Shown here in pieces: positions 13,161 through 25,729 of a stretch of DNA of 64,000 nucleotides. This stretch comes from Ptiloglossa arizonensis (lineage: Eukaryota > Arthropoda > Insecta > Hymenoptera > Colletidae), in NCBI RefSeq assembly GCF_051014685.1, contig NW_027478714.1, forward strand, positions 186,001 through 250,000, in the 5' to 3' direction. The number at the start of each line of letters is the position of its first letter. The stretch's first letter is position 1. The notes under the pieces were generated by a model. It saw only the letters and a program-made list of their open reading frames with translations. It ran no database searches and was not told where the DNA came from. Made by a program: the position numbers and the translations under genes.

Positions 13161-16100
13161 GAAACGATCAATGAAACGGAGAAACGAAAAAAGAAACGGA
13201 GAAACGAAGAAAGAAACGGAGAAACGAAGAAAGAAACGGAGAAACGAACAAAGAAACGCAGAAACGAAGAATGAAACGGAGAAACGAAGAAATATACGGA
13301 GAAATGAAGAAAGAAAGGGAGAAACAAAGAAAGAAACGGAGAAACCAACAAAGAAACGGAGAAACGAAGATAGGAACGGAGAATCGTAGAACTAAATGGA
13401 GAAACGAAGAAATAAACGGAGAAACGATCAAAGAACCGGAGAAACGAAAAAAGAAACGGAGAAACGAAGAAAGAAACAGAGTAACGAAGAAAGAAACGGA
13501 GAAACGAAGAAAGAAACGCAGAAACGAAGAAAGAAACGGAGAAAAGAACAAAGAAACGGAGAAACGAACATAGAAACGGAGAAACGATGATAGAAACGCA
13601 GAAACGAAGAAAGAAACGGAGAAACGAGGGTGAAACAGAGAAACGAAGAACGAAACGGGGAAACGACGAAAGAAACGGAGAAACGAAGAAAGAAACGGAG
13701 AAATAAATGGAGAAACGAAGAAATAAACGGAGAAATGTACAAGGAAACGGAGAAACGAAGAAAGAAACGGAGAAACGAAGAAAGAAACGGAGAAACGAAG
13801 AAAGAAACAGAGAAACGAAGAAAGAAACGGAGATAGGAACAAAGAAACGGAGAAACGAAGAAAGAAACGGAGAAACGTACAAAGAAACGGGGAAACGAAC
13901 AAAGAAACGGAGAAACGAAGAAAGAAACGGAGAAACGAACAAAGAAACGGAGAAACGAACAAAGAAACGGAGAAACGAAGAAAGAAACGGAGAAACGAAG
14001 AAAGAAACGGAGAAACGAACAAAGAAACGGAGAAACGAACAAAGAAACGGAGAAACGATGATAGAAACGCAGAAACGAAGAAAGAAACGGAGAAACGAGG
14101 AAGAAACGGAGAAACGAACAAAGAAACGGAGAAACGAAGAAAGAAACGGAGAAATAAATGGAGAAACGAAGAAATAAACGGAGAAATGAACAAGGAAACG
14201 GAGAGACGAAGAAAGAAACGGAGAAACGAAGAAAGAAACGGAGAAACGAAGAAAGAAACGGAGATAGGAACAAAGAAACGGAGAAACGAAGAAAGAAACG
14301 GAGAAACGAACAAAGAAACGGGGAAACGAACAAAGAAACGGAGAAACGAACAAAGAAACGGAGAAACGAACAAAGAAACGGAGAAACGAACAAAGAAACG
14401 AAGAAACGAACAAAGAAACTGAGAAACGGAGAAATAAATGAAGACACGAACAAATAAACGGAGAAACGAAGATAGGAACGGAGAATCGTAGAACTAAATG
14501 GAGAAATGAAGAAATAAACGGACAAACGAACAAAGAAACGGAGAAACGAAGAAAGAAACGGAGAAACGAACAAAGAAGCGGAGAAGCGAACAAAGAAACG
14601 GAGAAACGAAGAACGAAACGGAGAAACGAACAAAGAAACGAAGAACCGAACAAAGAAACTGAGAAACGGAGAAATAAATGCAGACACGAACAAATAAACG
14701 GAGAAACGAAGAAAGGAACGGAGAATCGTAGAACTAAATGGAGAAATGAAGAAATAAACGGAGAAACGAACAAAGAAACGGAGAAACGAAGAAAGAAACG
14801 GAGAAACGAACAACGAAACGGAGAAACGAACAAAGAAACGGAGAAACGAAGAAAGAAACGGAGAAACGAAGAAAGAAACGGAGAAACGAAGAAAGAAACG
14901 GAGAAACGAACAAAGAAACGGAGAAATGAACAAAGAAACGGAGAAACGAAGAAAGAAACGGAGAAACGAGGAAGAAACGGAGAAACGAAGAACGAAACGG
15001 GGAAACGAACAAAGAAACGGAGAAACGAAGAAAGAAACGGAGAAATAAATGGAGAAACGAAGAAATAAACGGAGAAATGAACAAGGAAACGGAGAAACGA
15101 AGAATGAAACGGAGAAACGAAGAAAGAAACGGAGAAACGAAGAAAGAAACGGAGAAACGAAGAAAGAAACGGAGATAGGAACAAAGAAACGGAGAAACGA
15201 AGAAAGAAACGGAGAAACGAACAAATAAACGGGGAAACGAACAAAGAAACGGAAAAACGAACAAAGAAACGGAGAAACGAACAAGGAAACGGAGAAACGA
15301 ACAAAGAAACGAAGAAACGAACAAAGAAACTGAGAAACGGAGAAATAAATGCAGACACGAACAAATAAACGTGGAAACGAAGATAGGAACGGAGAATCGT
15401 AGAACTAAATGGAGAAATGAAGAAATAAACGGACAAACGAACAAAGAAACGGAGAAACGAAGAAAGAAACGGAGAAACGAACAAAGAAACGGAGAAACGA
15501 ACAAAGAAACGGAGAAACGAAGAAAGAAACGGAGATAGGAACAAAGAAACGGAGAAACGAAGAAAGAAACGGAGAAACGAACAAAGAAACGGGGAAACGA
15601 ACAAAGAAACGGAGAAACGAACAAAGAAACGGAGAAACGAACAAAGAAACGGAGAAACGAACAAAGAAACGAAGAAACGAACAAAGAAACTGAGAAACGG
15701 AGAAATAAATGCAGACACGAACAAATAAACGTGCAAACGAAGATAGGAACGGAGAATCGTAGAACTAAATGGAGAAATGAAGAAATAAACGGACAAACGA
15801 ACAAAGAAACGGAGAAACGAAGAAAGAAACGGAGAAACGAACAAAGAAACGGAGAAACGAACAAAGAAACGGAGAAACGAAGAAAGAAACGGAGAAACGA
15901 AGAAAGAAACGGAGAAATAAATGGAGAAACGAAGAAATAAACGGAGAAACGAAGAAAGAAACGAAGAAACGAAGAAAGAAACGGAGAAACGAAGAAAGAA
16001 ACGGAGAAACGAAGAAAGAAACGGAGAAACGAAGAAAGAAACAGAGAAACGAACAAAGAAACGGAGAAACGAAGAAAGAAACGGAGAAACGAAGAAATAA

Positions 16101-16210
16101 ACGGGGAAACGAAGAATGAAACGGAGAAACGAAGAAAGAAACGGAGAAACGAAGAAAGAAACGGAGAAACGAAGAAAGAAACGGAGAAACGAAGAAAGAA
16201 GCGGAGAAAT
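13160..16210 (+). repeat. Satellite block C (TCGTAGAACTAAATGG family)
   Basis: Block C is rich in GAACAAAG monomers. It is marked by GATAGGAACGGAGAATCG followed by TAGAACTAAATGG near 13369, 14471, 15382 and 15742, with an AAAGG form near 14711; spacings include 240 and 360 bp. A second marker, GATGATAGAAACGCAG, is at 13586 and 14056. Several monomers are one base short (for example CGAGGAAGAAACGG at 14096) or shifted (CGAGGGTGAAACAG at 13626). Both markers return only at 55.7-57.4 kb (block C'). Confidence 0.82.
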
Positions 16211-16920
16211 AAATGGAGAAACGAAGAAATAAACAGAGAAACGAACAAGGAAACGGAGAAACGAAGAAAAAATCGGGGAAACGAAGAAAGAAACGGAGAA
16301 ACGAAGAAAGAAACGGAGAAACGAAGATAGAAACGGAGAAACGAAGAAAGATACGGAGAAATAAATGGAGAAACGAAGAAATAAACGGAGAAACGAACAA
16401 GGAAACGGAGAAACGAAGATATAAATGGAGAAATGAAGAAAGAAACGGAGAAACAAAGAAAGAAACGGAGAAAGGAACAAAGAAACGGAGAAACGAAGAA
16501 AGAAACGGAGAAACGAAGAATGAAACGGAGAAACGAAGAATGAAACGGAGAAATAAATGGAGAAACGAAGATATAAACGGAGAAACGAAGAAAGAAACGG
16601 AGAATCGAGGAAAGAAACGGAGAAACGAAGAAAGAGACAGAGAAACGGAGAAAGAAACGGAGAAATGAAGAAATAAACCGAGAAACGGAGAAAGAAACGG
16701 AGAAACGAGGAAAGAAACAGAGAAACGAGGAAATAAACGGAGAAACGAAGAAAGAATCGGAGAAACGAAGAGGGAAACGGAGAAACGAAGGAAGAAACGG
16801 AGTAACGAAGAAAGAAACGAAGAAACGAAGAAAGAAACGGAGAATCGGAGAAATAAACGGAGAAACGAAGAAAGAAACGGAGAAATAAATGGAGAAACGA
16901 AGAAATAAACGGAGAAACGG

Positions 16921-18130
16921 AGAAATAAATGGAGAAACGGAGAAATAAATGGAGAAACCAAGAAATAAACGGAGAAACGAAGAATGAAACGGAGAAACGG
17001 AGAAAGAAACGGAGAAACGAAGAAAGAAACGGAGAAACGAACAAAGAAACGGAGAAACGAACAAAGAAACGGAGGAACGGAGAAATAAATGGAGAAACGA
17101 AGAAATAAACGGAGAAACGAAGAAAGAAACGGAGAATCGGAGAAAGAAACGGAGAAACGAAGAAATAATCGGAGAAACGAAGAAAGAAACGGAGAAACGG
17201 AGAAATAAATGGAGAAACGAAGAAATAAACGGGGAAACGGAGAAATAAATGGAGAAACGGAGAAATAAATGGAGAAACCAAGAAATAAACGGAGAAACGA
17301 AGAAAGAAACGGAGAAACGGAGAAAGAAACGGAGAAACGAAGAAAGAAACGGAGAAACGAAGAAAGAATCGGAGAAACGAAGAGAGAAACGGAGAAACGA
17401 AGGAAGAAACGGAGTAACGAAGAAAGAAACGAAGAAACGAACAAAGAAACGGAGAATCGGAGAAATAAATGGAGACACGAAGAAATAAACGGAGAAACGA
17501 AGAAAGAAACAGAGAAACGGAGAAATAAATGGAGAAACGAAGAAATAAACGGAGAAACGGAGAAATAAATGGAGAAACGGAGAAATAAATGGAGAAACCA
17601 AGAAATAAACGGAGAAACGAAGAATGAAACGGAGAAACGGAGAAAGAAACGGAGAAACGAAGAAAGAAACGGAGAAACGAACAAAGAAACGGAGAAACGA
17701 AGAAAGAAACGGAGGAACGGAGAAATAAATGGAGAAACGAAGAAATAAACGGAGAAACGAAGAAAGAAACGGAGAATCGGAGAAAGAAACGGAGAAACGA
17801 AGAAATAAACGGAGAAACGAAGAAAGAAACGGAGAAACGGAGAAATAAATGGAGAAACGAAGAAATAAACGGAGAAACGGAGAAATAAATGGAGAAACGG
17901 AGAAATAAATGGAGAAACCAAGAAATAAACGGAGAAACGAAGAAAGAAACGGAGAAACGGAGAAAGAAACGGAGAAACGAAGAAAGAAACGGAGAAACGA
18001 AGAAAGAATCGGAGAAACGAAGAAAGAAACGGTGTAACGAAGAAAGAAACGAAGAAACGAAGAAAGAAACGGAGAAGCGAACAAAGAAACGGAGAAACGA
18101 AGAAAGAAACGGAGGAACGGAGAAATAAAT
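16921..18130 (+). repeat. 320-bp HOR (16 monomers), grouped as 640-bp dimers
   Basis: The landmark is two adjacent TAAATGG monomers followed by GAAACCAAGAAATAAACGG. The ATG of the first lies at 16929, 17249, 17569 and 17889, an exact 320-bp period. Copies 1 and 3 resemble each other more than copies 2 and 4 do (1 and 3 carry GAATG and GGAGGAACGG; 2 and 4 carry GAATCGGAG and a GGAGTAACG or GGTGTAACG monomer), so the repeating unit is better described as a 640-bp dimer. The same landmark recurs at 18888, 19208 and 19548 (320 and 340 bp apart) and in the duplicated segment at 21527, 21847 and 22187. Confidence 0.88.
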
Positions 18131-18371
18131 GGAGAAACGAAGAAAGAAACGGAGGATCGAAGAAAGAAACGGAGAAACGAAGAAAGAAATGAAGAAACGA
18201 AGAAAGAAACGAAGAAACGAACAAGGAAACGGAGAAACGAACAAAGAATCGGAGAAACGAAGGAAGAAACGGAGAAACGAAGAAAGAAACGGAGAAACGA
18301 AGAAAGAAACGGAGAAACGAAGAATGAAACGGACAAACAAAGAAAGAAACGAAGAAACGAAGAAGGAAACG

Positions 18372-20869
18372 GAGAATCGGAGAAATAAATGGAGAAACGA
18401 AGGAAAAAACCGAGAAAAGAGGAGAGAAACGGAGAAACGAAGAAAGAAACGGAGAAACGGAGAAATAAATGGGGAAACGAAGAAATAAACCGAGAAACGA
18501 AGAAAGAAACGGAGAAACGGAGAAAGAAACGGAGAAACGAAGAGAGAAACGGAGAAACGATGGAAGAAACAGAGTAACGAGGAAAGAAACGAAGAAACGA
18601 AAAAAGAAACGGAGAATCGGAGAAATAAATGGAGAAACGAAGAAATAAACCCAGAAACAGAGAAAGAAACGGAGAAACGAAGAAATAATCCCAGAAACAG
18701 AGAAAGAAACGGAGAAACGAAGAAAGAAACGGAGAAACGGAGAAAGAAACGAAGAAACGAAGAAAGAAACGGAGAATCGGAGAAAGAAACGGAGAAACGA
18801 AGAAATAAACGGAGAAACGAAAAAGAAACGGAGAAACGGAGAAATAAATGGAGAAACGAAGAAATAAACGGAAAAACGGAGAAATAAATGGAGAAACCTA
18901 GAAATAAATGGAGAAACCAAGAAATAAACGGAGAAACGAAGAAAGAAACGGAGAAACGGAGAAAGAAACGGAGAAACGAAGAAAGAAACGGAGAAACGAA
19001 CAAAGAAACGGAGAAACGAAGAAAGAAACGGAGGAACGGAGAAATAAATGGAGAAACGAAGAAATAAACGGAGAAACGAAGAAAGAAACGGAGAATCGTA
19101 GAAAGAAACGGAGAAACGAAGAAATAAACTGAGAAACGAAGAAAGAAACGGAGAAACGGAGAAATAAATGGAGAAACGAAGAAATAAACGGAGAAACGGA
19201 GAAATAAATGGAGAAACGGAGAAATAAATGGAGAAACCAAGAAATAAACGGAGAAACGAAGAAAGAAACGGAGGAACGGAGAAATAAATGGAGAAACGAA
19301 GAAATAAACGGAGAAACGAAGAAAGAAACGGAGGAACGGAGAAATAAATGGAGAAACGAAGAAATAAACGGAGAAACGAAGAAAGAAACGGAGAATCGGA
19401 GAAAGAAACGGAGAAACGAAGAAATAAACTGAGAAACGAAGAAAGAAACGGAGAAACGGAGAAATAAATGGAGAAACGAAGAAATAAACGGAAAAACGGA
19501 GAAATAAATGGAGAAACGAAGAAATAAACGGAGAAACGGAGAAATAAATGGAGAAACGGAGAAATAAATGGAGAAACCAAGAAATAAACGGAGAAACGAA
19601 GAAAGAAACGGAGAAACGGAGAAAGAAACGGAGAAACGAAGAAAGAAACGGAGAAACGAAGAAAGAAACGGAGAAACGAAGAAAGAAACGGTGTAACGAA
19701 GAAAGAAACGAAGAAAGAAACGGAGAAACCAACAAAGAAACGGAGAAACGAAGAAAGAAACGGAGGAACGGAGAAATAAATGGAGAAACGAAGAAATAAA
19801 CGGAGAAACGAAGAAAGAAACGGAGAATCGAAGAAAGAAACGGAGAAACGAAGAAAGAAATGAAGAAACGAAGAAAGAAACGAAGAAAGAAACGAAGGAA
19901 CGAACAAGGAAACGAAGAAACGAACAAAGAATCGGAGAAACGAAGGAAGAAACGGAGATCCGAAGAAAGAAACGGAGAAACGAAGAAAGAAACGGAGAAA
20001 CGAAGAATGAAACGGAGAAACGAAGAAAGAAACGAAGAAACGAAGAAAGAAACGGAGAATCGGAGAAATAAATGGAGAAACGAAGAAAAAACCGAGAAAA
20101 GAAGAGAGAAACGGAGAAACGAACAAAGAAACGGAGAAACGGAGAAAGAAACGGGAGAAACGAACAAAGAAAGGGAGAAACGTACAAAGAAACGGAGAAA
20201 CGAAGAAAGAAAAGAAGAAACGAACAATGAAACGGAGAAACGGACAAAGAAACGGAGAAACGAAGAAAGAAACGGAGAAACGGAGAAACGATAAAAGAAA
20301 CGGAGAAACGAAGAAGGAAACGGAGAAACGAAGAAAGAAACTGGGAAACGAAGAAAGAAACGGAGAATCGGAGAAATAAATGGAGAAACGAAGAAATAGA
20401 CCGAGAAACGGAGAAAGAAACGGAGAAACGAACAAAGAAACGGAGAAACGAACAAAGAAACGGAGAAACGAACAAAGAAACGGAGAAACGAAGAAAGAAA
20501 CGGAGAAACGAAGAAACAAACAGAGAAACGAAGAAAGAAACGGAGAATCGGAGAAATAAATGGAGAAACGAACAAGTAAACGGAGAAACGAAGAAAGAAA
20601 CGGAGAAACGAACAAAGAAACGGAGAAACGAAGAAAGAAACGGAGAAACGAAGAAAGAAACGAAGAAACGAAGAAAGAAACGGAGAATCGGAGAAATAAA
20701 TGGAGAAACGAAGGAATAAACCGAGAAAAGAAGAGAGAAACGGAGAAACGAACAAAGAAACGGAGAAACGGAGAGACGAAGAAAGAAACGGAGAAACGAA
20801 GATAGAAACGGAGAAACGAAGAAAGAAACGGAGAAACGAAGAAAGAAACGGAGGAACGGAGAAATAAAT
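18372..20869 (+). repeat. 2.5-kb duplication, copy 1 (partner 21011-23509)
   Basis: About 2,498 bp are repeated with an offset of 2,639 bp, changing to 2,640 after a 1-bp indel near 20085 (GAAGAAAAAACC against GAAGGAAAAAACC). I noticed about ten substitutions across the pair, for example TAATCCC at 18666 against TAAACCC, CGGAC at 20241 against CGTAC, and GAAACGGAGG near 19327 against GAAATGGAGG. Identity is therefore very high and the duplication recent compared with monomer divergence. The copy contains the 320-bp HOR landmarks at 18888, 19208 and 19548. Confidence 0.9.
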
Positions 20870-21280
20870 GGGGAAACGAAGAAATAAACCGAGAAACGAA
20901 GAAAGAAACGGAGAAACGGAGAAAGAAACGGAGAAACGAAGAGAGAAACGGAGAAACGATGGAAGAAACAGAGTAACGAGGAAAGAAACGAAGAAACGAA
21001 AAAAGAAACGGAGAATCGGAGAAATAAATGGAGAAACGAAGGAAAAACCCGAGAAAAGAGGAGAGAAACGGAGAAACGAAGAAAGAAACGGAGAAACGGA
21101 GAAATAAATGGGGAAACGAAGAAATAAACCGAGAAACGAAGAAAGAAACGGAGAAACGGAGAAAGAAACGGAGAAACGAAGAGAGAAACGGAGAAACGAT
21201 GGAAGAAACAGAGTAACGAGGAAAGAAACGAAGAAACGAAAAAAGAAACGGAGAATCGGAGAAATAAATGGAGAAACGAA
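20868..21280 (+). repeat. 240-bp duplication at the 2.6-kb breakpoint
   Basis: A segment starting TGGGGAAACGAAGAAATAAACC occurs at 20868 and at 21108 (offset 240 bp = 12 monomers). It stays matched for about 170 bp through CGATGGAAGAAACAGAG, CGAGGAAAG and GAATCGGAG. The same segment is present once at 18469. It therefore lies across the junction between the two copies of the 2,639-bp unit and is a plausible site of unequal exchange. Confidence 0.8.
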
Positions 21281-23509
21281 GAAATAAACCCAGAAACAGA
21301 GAAAGAAACGGAGAAACGAAGAAATAAACCCAGAAACAGAGAAAGAAACGGAGAAACGAAGAAAGAAACGGAGAAACGGAGAAAGAAACGAAGAAACGAA
21401 GAAAGAAACGGAGAATCGGAGAAAGAAACGGAGAAACGAAGAAATAAACGGAGAAACGAAAAAGAAACGGAGAAACGGAGAAATAAATGGAGAAACGAAG
21501 AAATAAACGGAAAAACGGAGAAATAAATGGAGAAACCTAGAAATAAATGGAGAAACCAAGAAATAAACGGAGAAACGAAGAAAGAAACGGAGAAACGGAG
21601 AAAGAAACGGAGAAACGAAGAAAGAAACGGAGAAACGAACAAAGAAACGGAGAAACGAAGAAAGAAACGGAGGAACGGAGAAATAAATGGAGAAACGAAG
21701 AAATAAACGGAGAAACGAAGAAAGAAACGGAGAATCGTAGAAAGAAACGGAGAAACGAAGAAATAAACTGAGAAACGAAGAAAGAAACGGAGAAACGGAG
21801 AAATAAATGGAGAAACGAAGAAATAAACGGAGAAATGGAGAAATAAATGGAGAAACGGGGAAATAAATGGAGAAACCAAGAAATAAACGGAGAAACGAAG
21901 AAAGAAACGGAGGAACGGAGAAATAAATGGAGAAACGAAGAAATAAACGGAGAAACGAAGAAAGAAATGGAGGAACGGAGAAATAAATGGAGAAACGAAG
22001 AAATAAACGGAGAAACGAAGAAAGAAACGGAGAATCGGAGAAAGAAACGGAGAAACGAAGAAATAAACTGAGAAACGAAGAAAGAAACGGAGAAACGGAG
22101 AAATAAATGGAGAAACGAAGAAATAAACGGAAAAACGGAGAAATAAATGGAGAAACGAAGAAATAAACGGAGAAACGGAGAAATAAATGGAGAAACGGAG
22201 AAATAAATGGAGAAACCAAGAAATAAACGGAGAAACGAAGAAAGAAACGGAAAAACGGAGAAAGAAACGGAGAAACGAAGAAAGAAACGGAGAAACGAAG
22301 AAAGAAACGGAGAAACGAAGAAAGAAACGGTGTAACGAAGAAAGAAACGAAGAAAGAAACGGAGAAACGAACAAAGAAACGGAGAAACGAAGAAAGAAAC
22401 GGAGGAACGGAGAAATAAATGGAGAAACGAAGAAATAAACGGAGAAACGAAGAAAGAAACGGAGAATCGAAGAAAGAAACGGAGAAACGAAGAAAGAAAT
22501 GAAGAAACGAAGAAAGAAACGAAGAAAGAAACGAAGAAACGAACAAGGAAACGGAGAAACGAACAAAGAATCGGAGAAACGAAGGAAGAAACGGAGATCC
22601 GAAGAAAGAAACGGAGAAACGAAGAAAGAAACGGAGAAACGAAGAATGAAACGGAGAAACGAAGAAAGAAACGAAGAAACGAAGAAAGAAACGGAGAATC
22701 GGAGAAATAAATGGAGAAACGAAGGAAAAAACCGAGAAAAGAAGAGAGAAACGGAGAAACGAACAAAGAAACGGAGAAACGGAGAAAGAAACGGGAGAAA
22801 CGAACAAAGAAAGGGAGAAACGTACAAAGAAACGGAGAAACGAAGAAAGAAAAGAAGAAACGAACAATGAAACGGAGAAACGTACAAAGAAACGGAGAAA
22901 CGAAGAAAGAAACGGAGAAACGGAGAAACGATAAAAGAAACGGAGAAACGAAGAAGGAAACGGAGAAACGAAGAAAGAAACTGGGAAACGAAGAAAGAAA
23001 CGGAGAATCGGAGAAATAAATGGAGAAACGAAGAAATAGACCGAGAAACGGAGAAAGAAACGGAGAAACGAACAAAGAAACGGAGAAACGAACAAAGAAA
23101 CGGAGAAACGAACAAAGAAACGGAGAAACAAAGAAAGAAACGGAGAAACGAAGAAACAAACAGAGAAACGAAGAAAGAAACGGAGAATCGGAGAAATAAA
23201 TGGAGAAACGAACAAGTAAACGGAGAAACGAAGAAAGAAACGGAGAAACGAACAAAGAAACGGAGAAACGAAGAAAGAAACGGAGAAACGAAGAAAGAAA
23301 CGAAGAAACGAAGAAAGAAACGGAGAATCGGAGAAATAAATGGAGAAACGAAGGAATAAACCGAGAAAAGAAGAGAGAAACGGAGAAACGAACAAAGAAA
23401 CGGAGAAACGGAGAGACGAAGAAAGAAACGGAGAAACGAAGATAGAAACGGAGAAACGAAGAAAGAAACGGAGAAACGAAGAAAGAAACGGAGGAACGGA
23501 GAAATAAAT
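21011..23509 (+). repeat. 2.5-kb duplication, copy 2 (partner 18372-20869)
   Basis: This is the second copy of the 2,639-bp-spaced duplication, colinear over its full length. Private changes include CGGGG at about 21856 (CGGAG in copy 1), AAATGGAG at 21835 and AAACCCGAG near 21048. It ends near 23509, where copy 1 passes into TGGGGAAACG and copy 2 into TGGAGAAACGAAGAGATAAACGG. Confidence 0.9.
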
Positions 23510-24349
23510 GGAGAAACGAAGAGATAAACGGAGAAACGAAGAAAGAAACGGAGAAACGAAGAAAGAAACGGAGAAACGAAGAAAGAAACGGAGAAACGAA
23601 GAAAGAAACGGAGAAACGGAGAAAGAAACGGAGAAACGAAGAAATAAGCGGAGAAACGAAGAAAGAAACGGAGAAACGGAGAAATAAATGAAGAAACGAA
23701 GAAATAAACGGAGAAACGGAGAAATAAATGGAGAAACGGAGAAATAGATGGAGAAACGAAGAAATAAACGGAGAAACGAAGAAAGAAACGGTGTAACGAA
23801 GAAAGAAACGAAGAAACGAAGAAAGAAACGGAGAAATAAATGGAGAAACGAAGTAATAAACGGAGAAATGAACAAGGAAACGGAGAAACGAAGAAAGAAA
23901 CGGAGAAACGAAGAAAGAAACGGAGAAACGAAGAAAGAAACGGAGAAACGAAGAAAGAAACGGAGAAACGAAGAAAGAAACGGAGAAACGTAGAAAGAAA
24001 CGGAGATACAAACAAAGAAACGGAGAAACGAAGAAAGAAACGGAGAAACGAAGAAAGAAACGGAGGAACGGAGAAGTAAATGGAGAAACGAAGAAATAAA
24101 CGGAGAAACGAAGAAAGAAACGGAGAATCGAAGAAAGAAACGGAGAAACGAAGAAATAAACCGAGAAACGGAAAAAGAAACGGAGAAAAGAGCAAAGAAA
24201 CGGAGAATCGAAGAAAGAAACGGAGAAACGGAGAAGTATATGGAGAAACGAAGGAATAAACGGAGAAACGAAGAAAGAAACGGAGAAACGAAGAAAGAAA
24301 CGGAGAAACGAAGAAAGAAACGGAGAAACGAAGAAAGAAACGGAGAAAC

Positions 24350-24495
24350 GAAGAAACGATAAAAGAAACGGAGAAACGAAGAAAGAAACGGAGAAACGAA
24401 GAAACGATAAAAGAAACGGAGAAACGAAGAAAGAAACGGAGAAACGAAGAAACGATAAAAGAAACGGAGAAACGAAGAAAGAAACGGAGAAACGA
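24350..24495 (+). repeat. 48-bp CGATAAAAG micro-HOR, three copies
   Basis: CGATAAAAG occurs at 24357, 24405 and 24453, an exact 48-bp period made of one 20-bp and one 28-bp unit. The same 48-bp spacing is seen as pairs at 26589/26637, 27576/27624, 28451/28499 and 29347/29395, and in block D' at 62262/62310, 63042/63090 and 63450/63498. Single copies lie near 20289, 22928 and 30165. The variant was not seen outside D and D'. Confidence 0.88.
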
Positions 24496-25729
24496 AGAAA
24501 TAAACGGAGAAACGAAGAAAGAAACGGAGAAACGAAGAAAGAAACGGAGAAACGAACAAAGAAACGGAGAAACGAAGAACGAAACGGAGTAACGAAGAAA
24601 GAAGCGAAGAAACGAAGAAAGAAACGGAGAAATAAATGGAGAAACGAAGAAATAAACCGAGAAACGGAGAAAGAAACGGAGAAACGAAGAAATAAACGGA
24701 GAAACGAAGAAAGAAACGGAGAAACGAACAAAGAAACGGAGAAACGAAGAAAGAACCGGAGAAACGGAGAAAGAAACGGAGTAACGAAGAAAGAAACGAA
24801 GGAACGAAGAAAGAAACGGAGAAATAAATGGAGAAACGGAAAAAGAAACGGAGAAACGAACAAACAAACGGAGAAACGAAGAAGGAATCGGAGAATCGGA
24901 GAAATAAATGGAGACACGAGGAAATAAACCGAGAAACTGAGAAAGACGCGGATAAACGATCAATGAAACGGGGAAACGAACAAAGAAACGGAGAAACGAA
25001 GAAAGAAACGGAGAAACGGAGAAAGAAACAGAGTAACAAAAAGAGAAACGGAGAAACGAAGGAAGAAACGGAGTAACGAAGAAAGAAACGAAGAAACGAA
25101 GAAAGAAACGGAGAATCGAAGAAAGAAACGGAGAAACGAAGAAAGAAGCGAAGAAACGAAGAAAGAATCGGAGAAATAAATGGGGAAACGAAGAAATAAA
25201 CGGAGTAATAAATGGAGAAACGAAGAAAGAATCGGAGAAACGAACAAAGAAACGGAGAAACGAAGAAAGATACGGAGAAACGGCGAAATAAATGGAGAAA
25301 CGAAGAAATAAATGGAGAAACGAACAAAGAACCGGAGAAACGAACAAAGAAACGGAGAAACGAACAAAGAATCGGAGAAACGGAGAAATAAATGGAGAAA
25401 CGAAAAAATAGACGGAGAAACGAAGAAAGAAACAGAGAAACGAAGAAAGAAACGGAGAAACGAAGAGAGAAACGGAGAAACGAAGAACGAAACGGAGTAA
25501 CGAAGAAAGAAGCGAAGAAACGAAGAAAGAAACGGAGAAATAAATGGAGAAACGAAGAAATAAACCGAGAAACGGAGGAAGAAACGGAGAAACGAACAAA
25601 GAAACGGAGAAACGAAGAAAGAAACGGAGAAACGAACAAAGAAACGGAGAAACGGAGAAATAAATGGAGAAACGAAGAAATAAACGGAGAAACGAAGAAA
25701 GAAACGCAGAATCGGAGAAATAAATGGAG

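Noticed and set aside
24357..24361. CGATAAAAG as a GATA-factor or TATA-like promoter element
   Set aside because: It is a point-variant monomer repeated at 48-bp spacing, with no transcription unit nearby.
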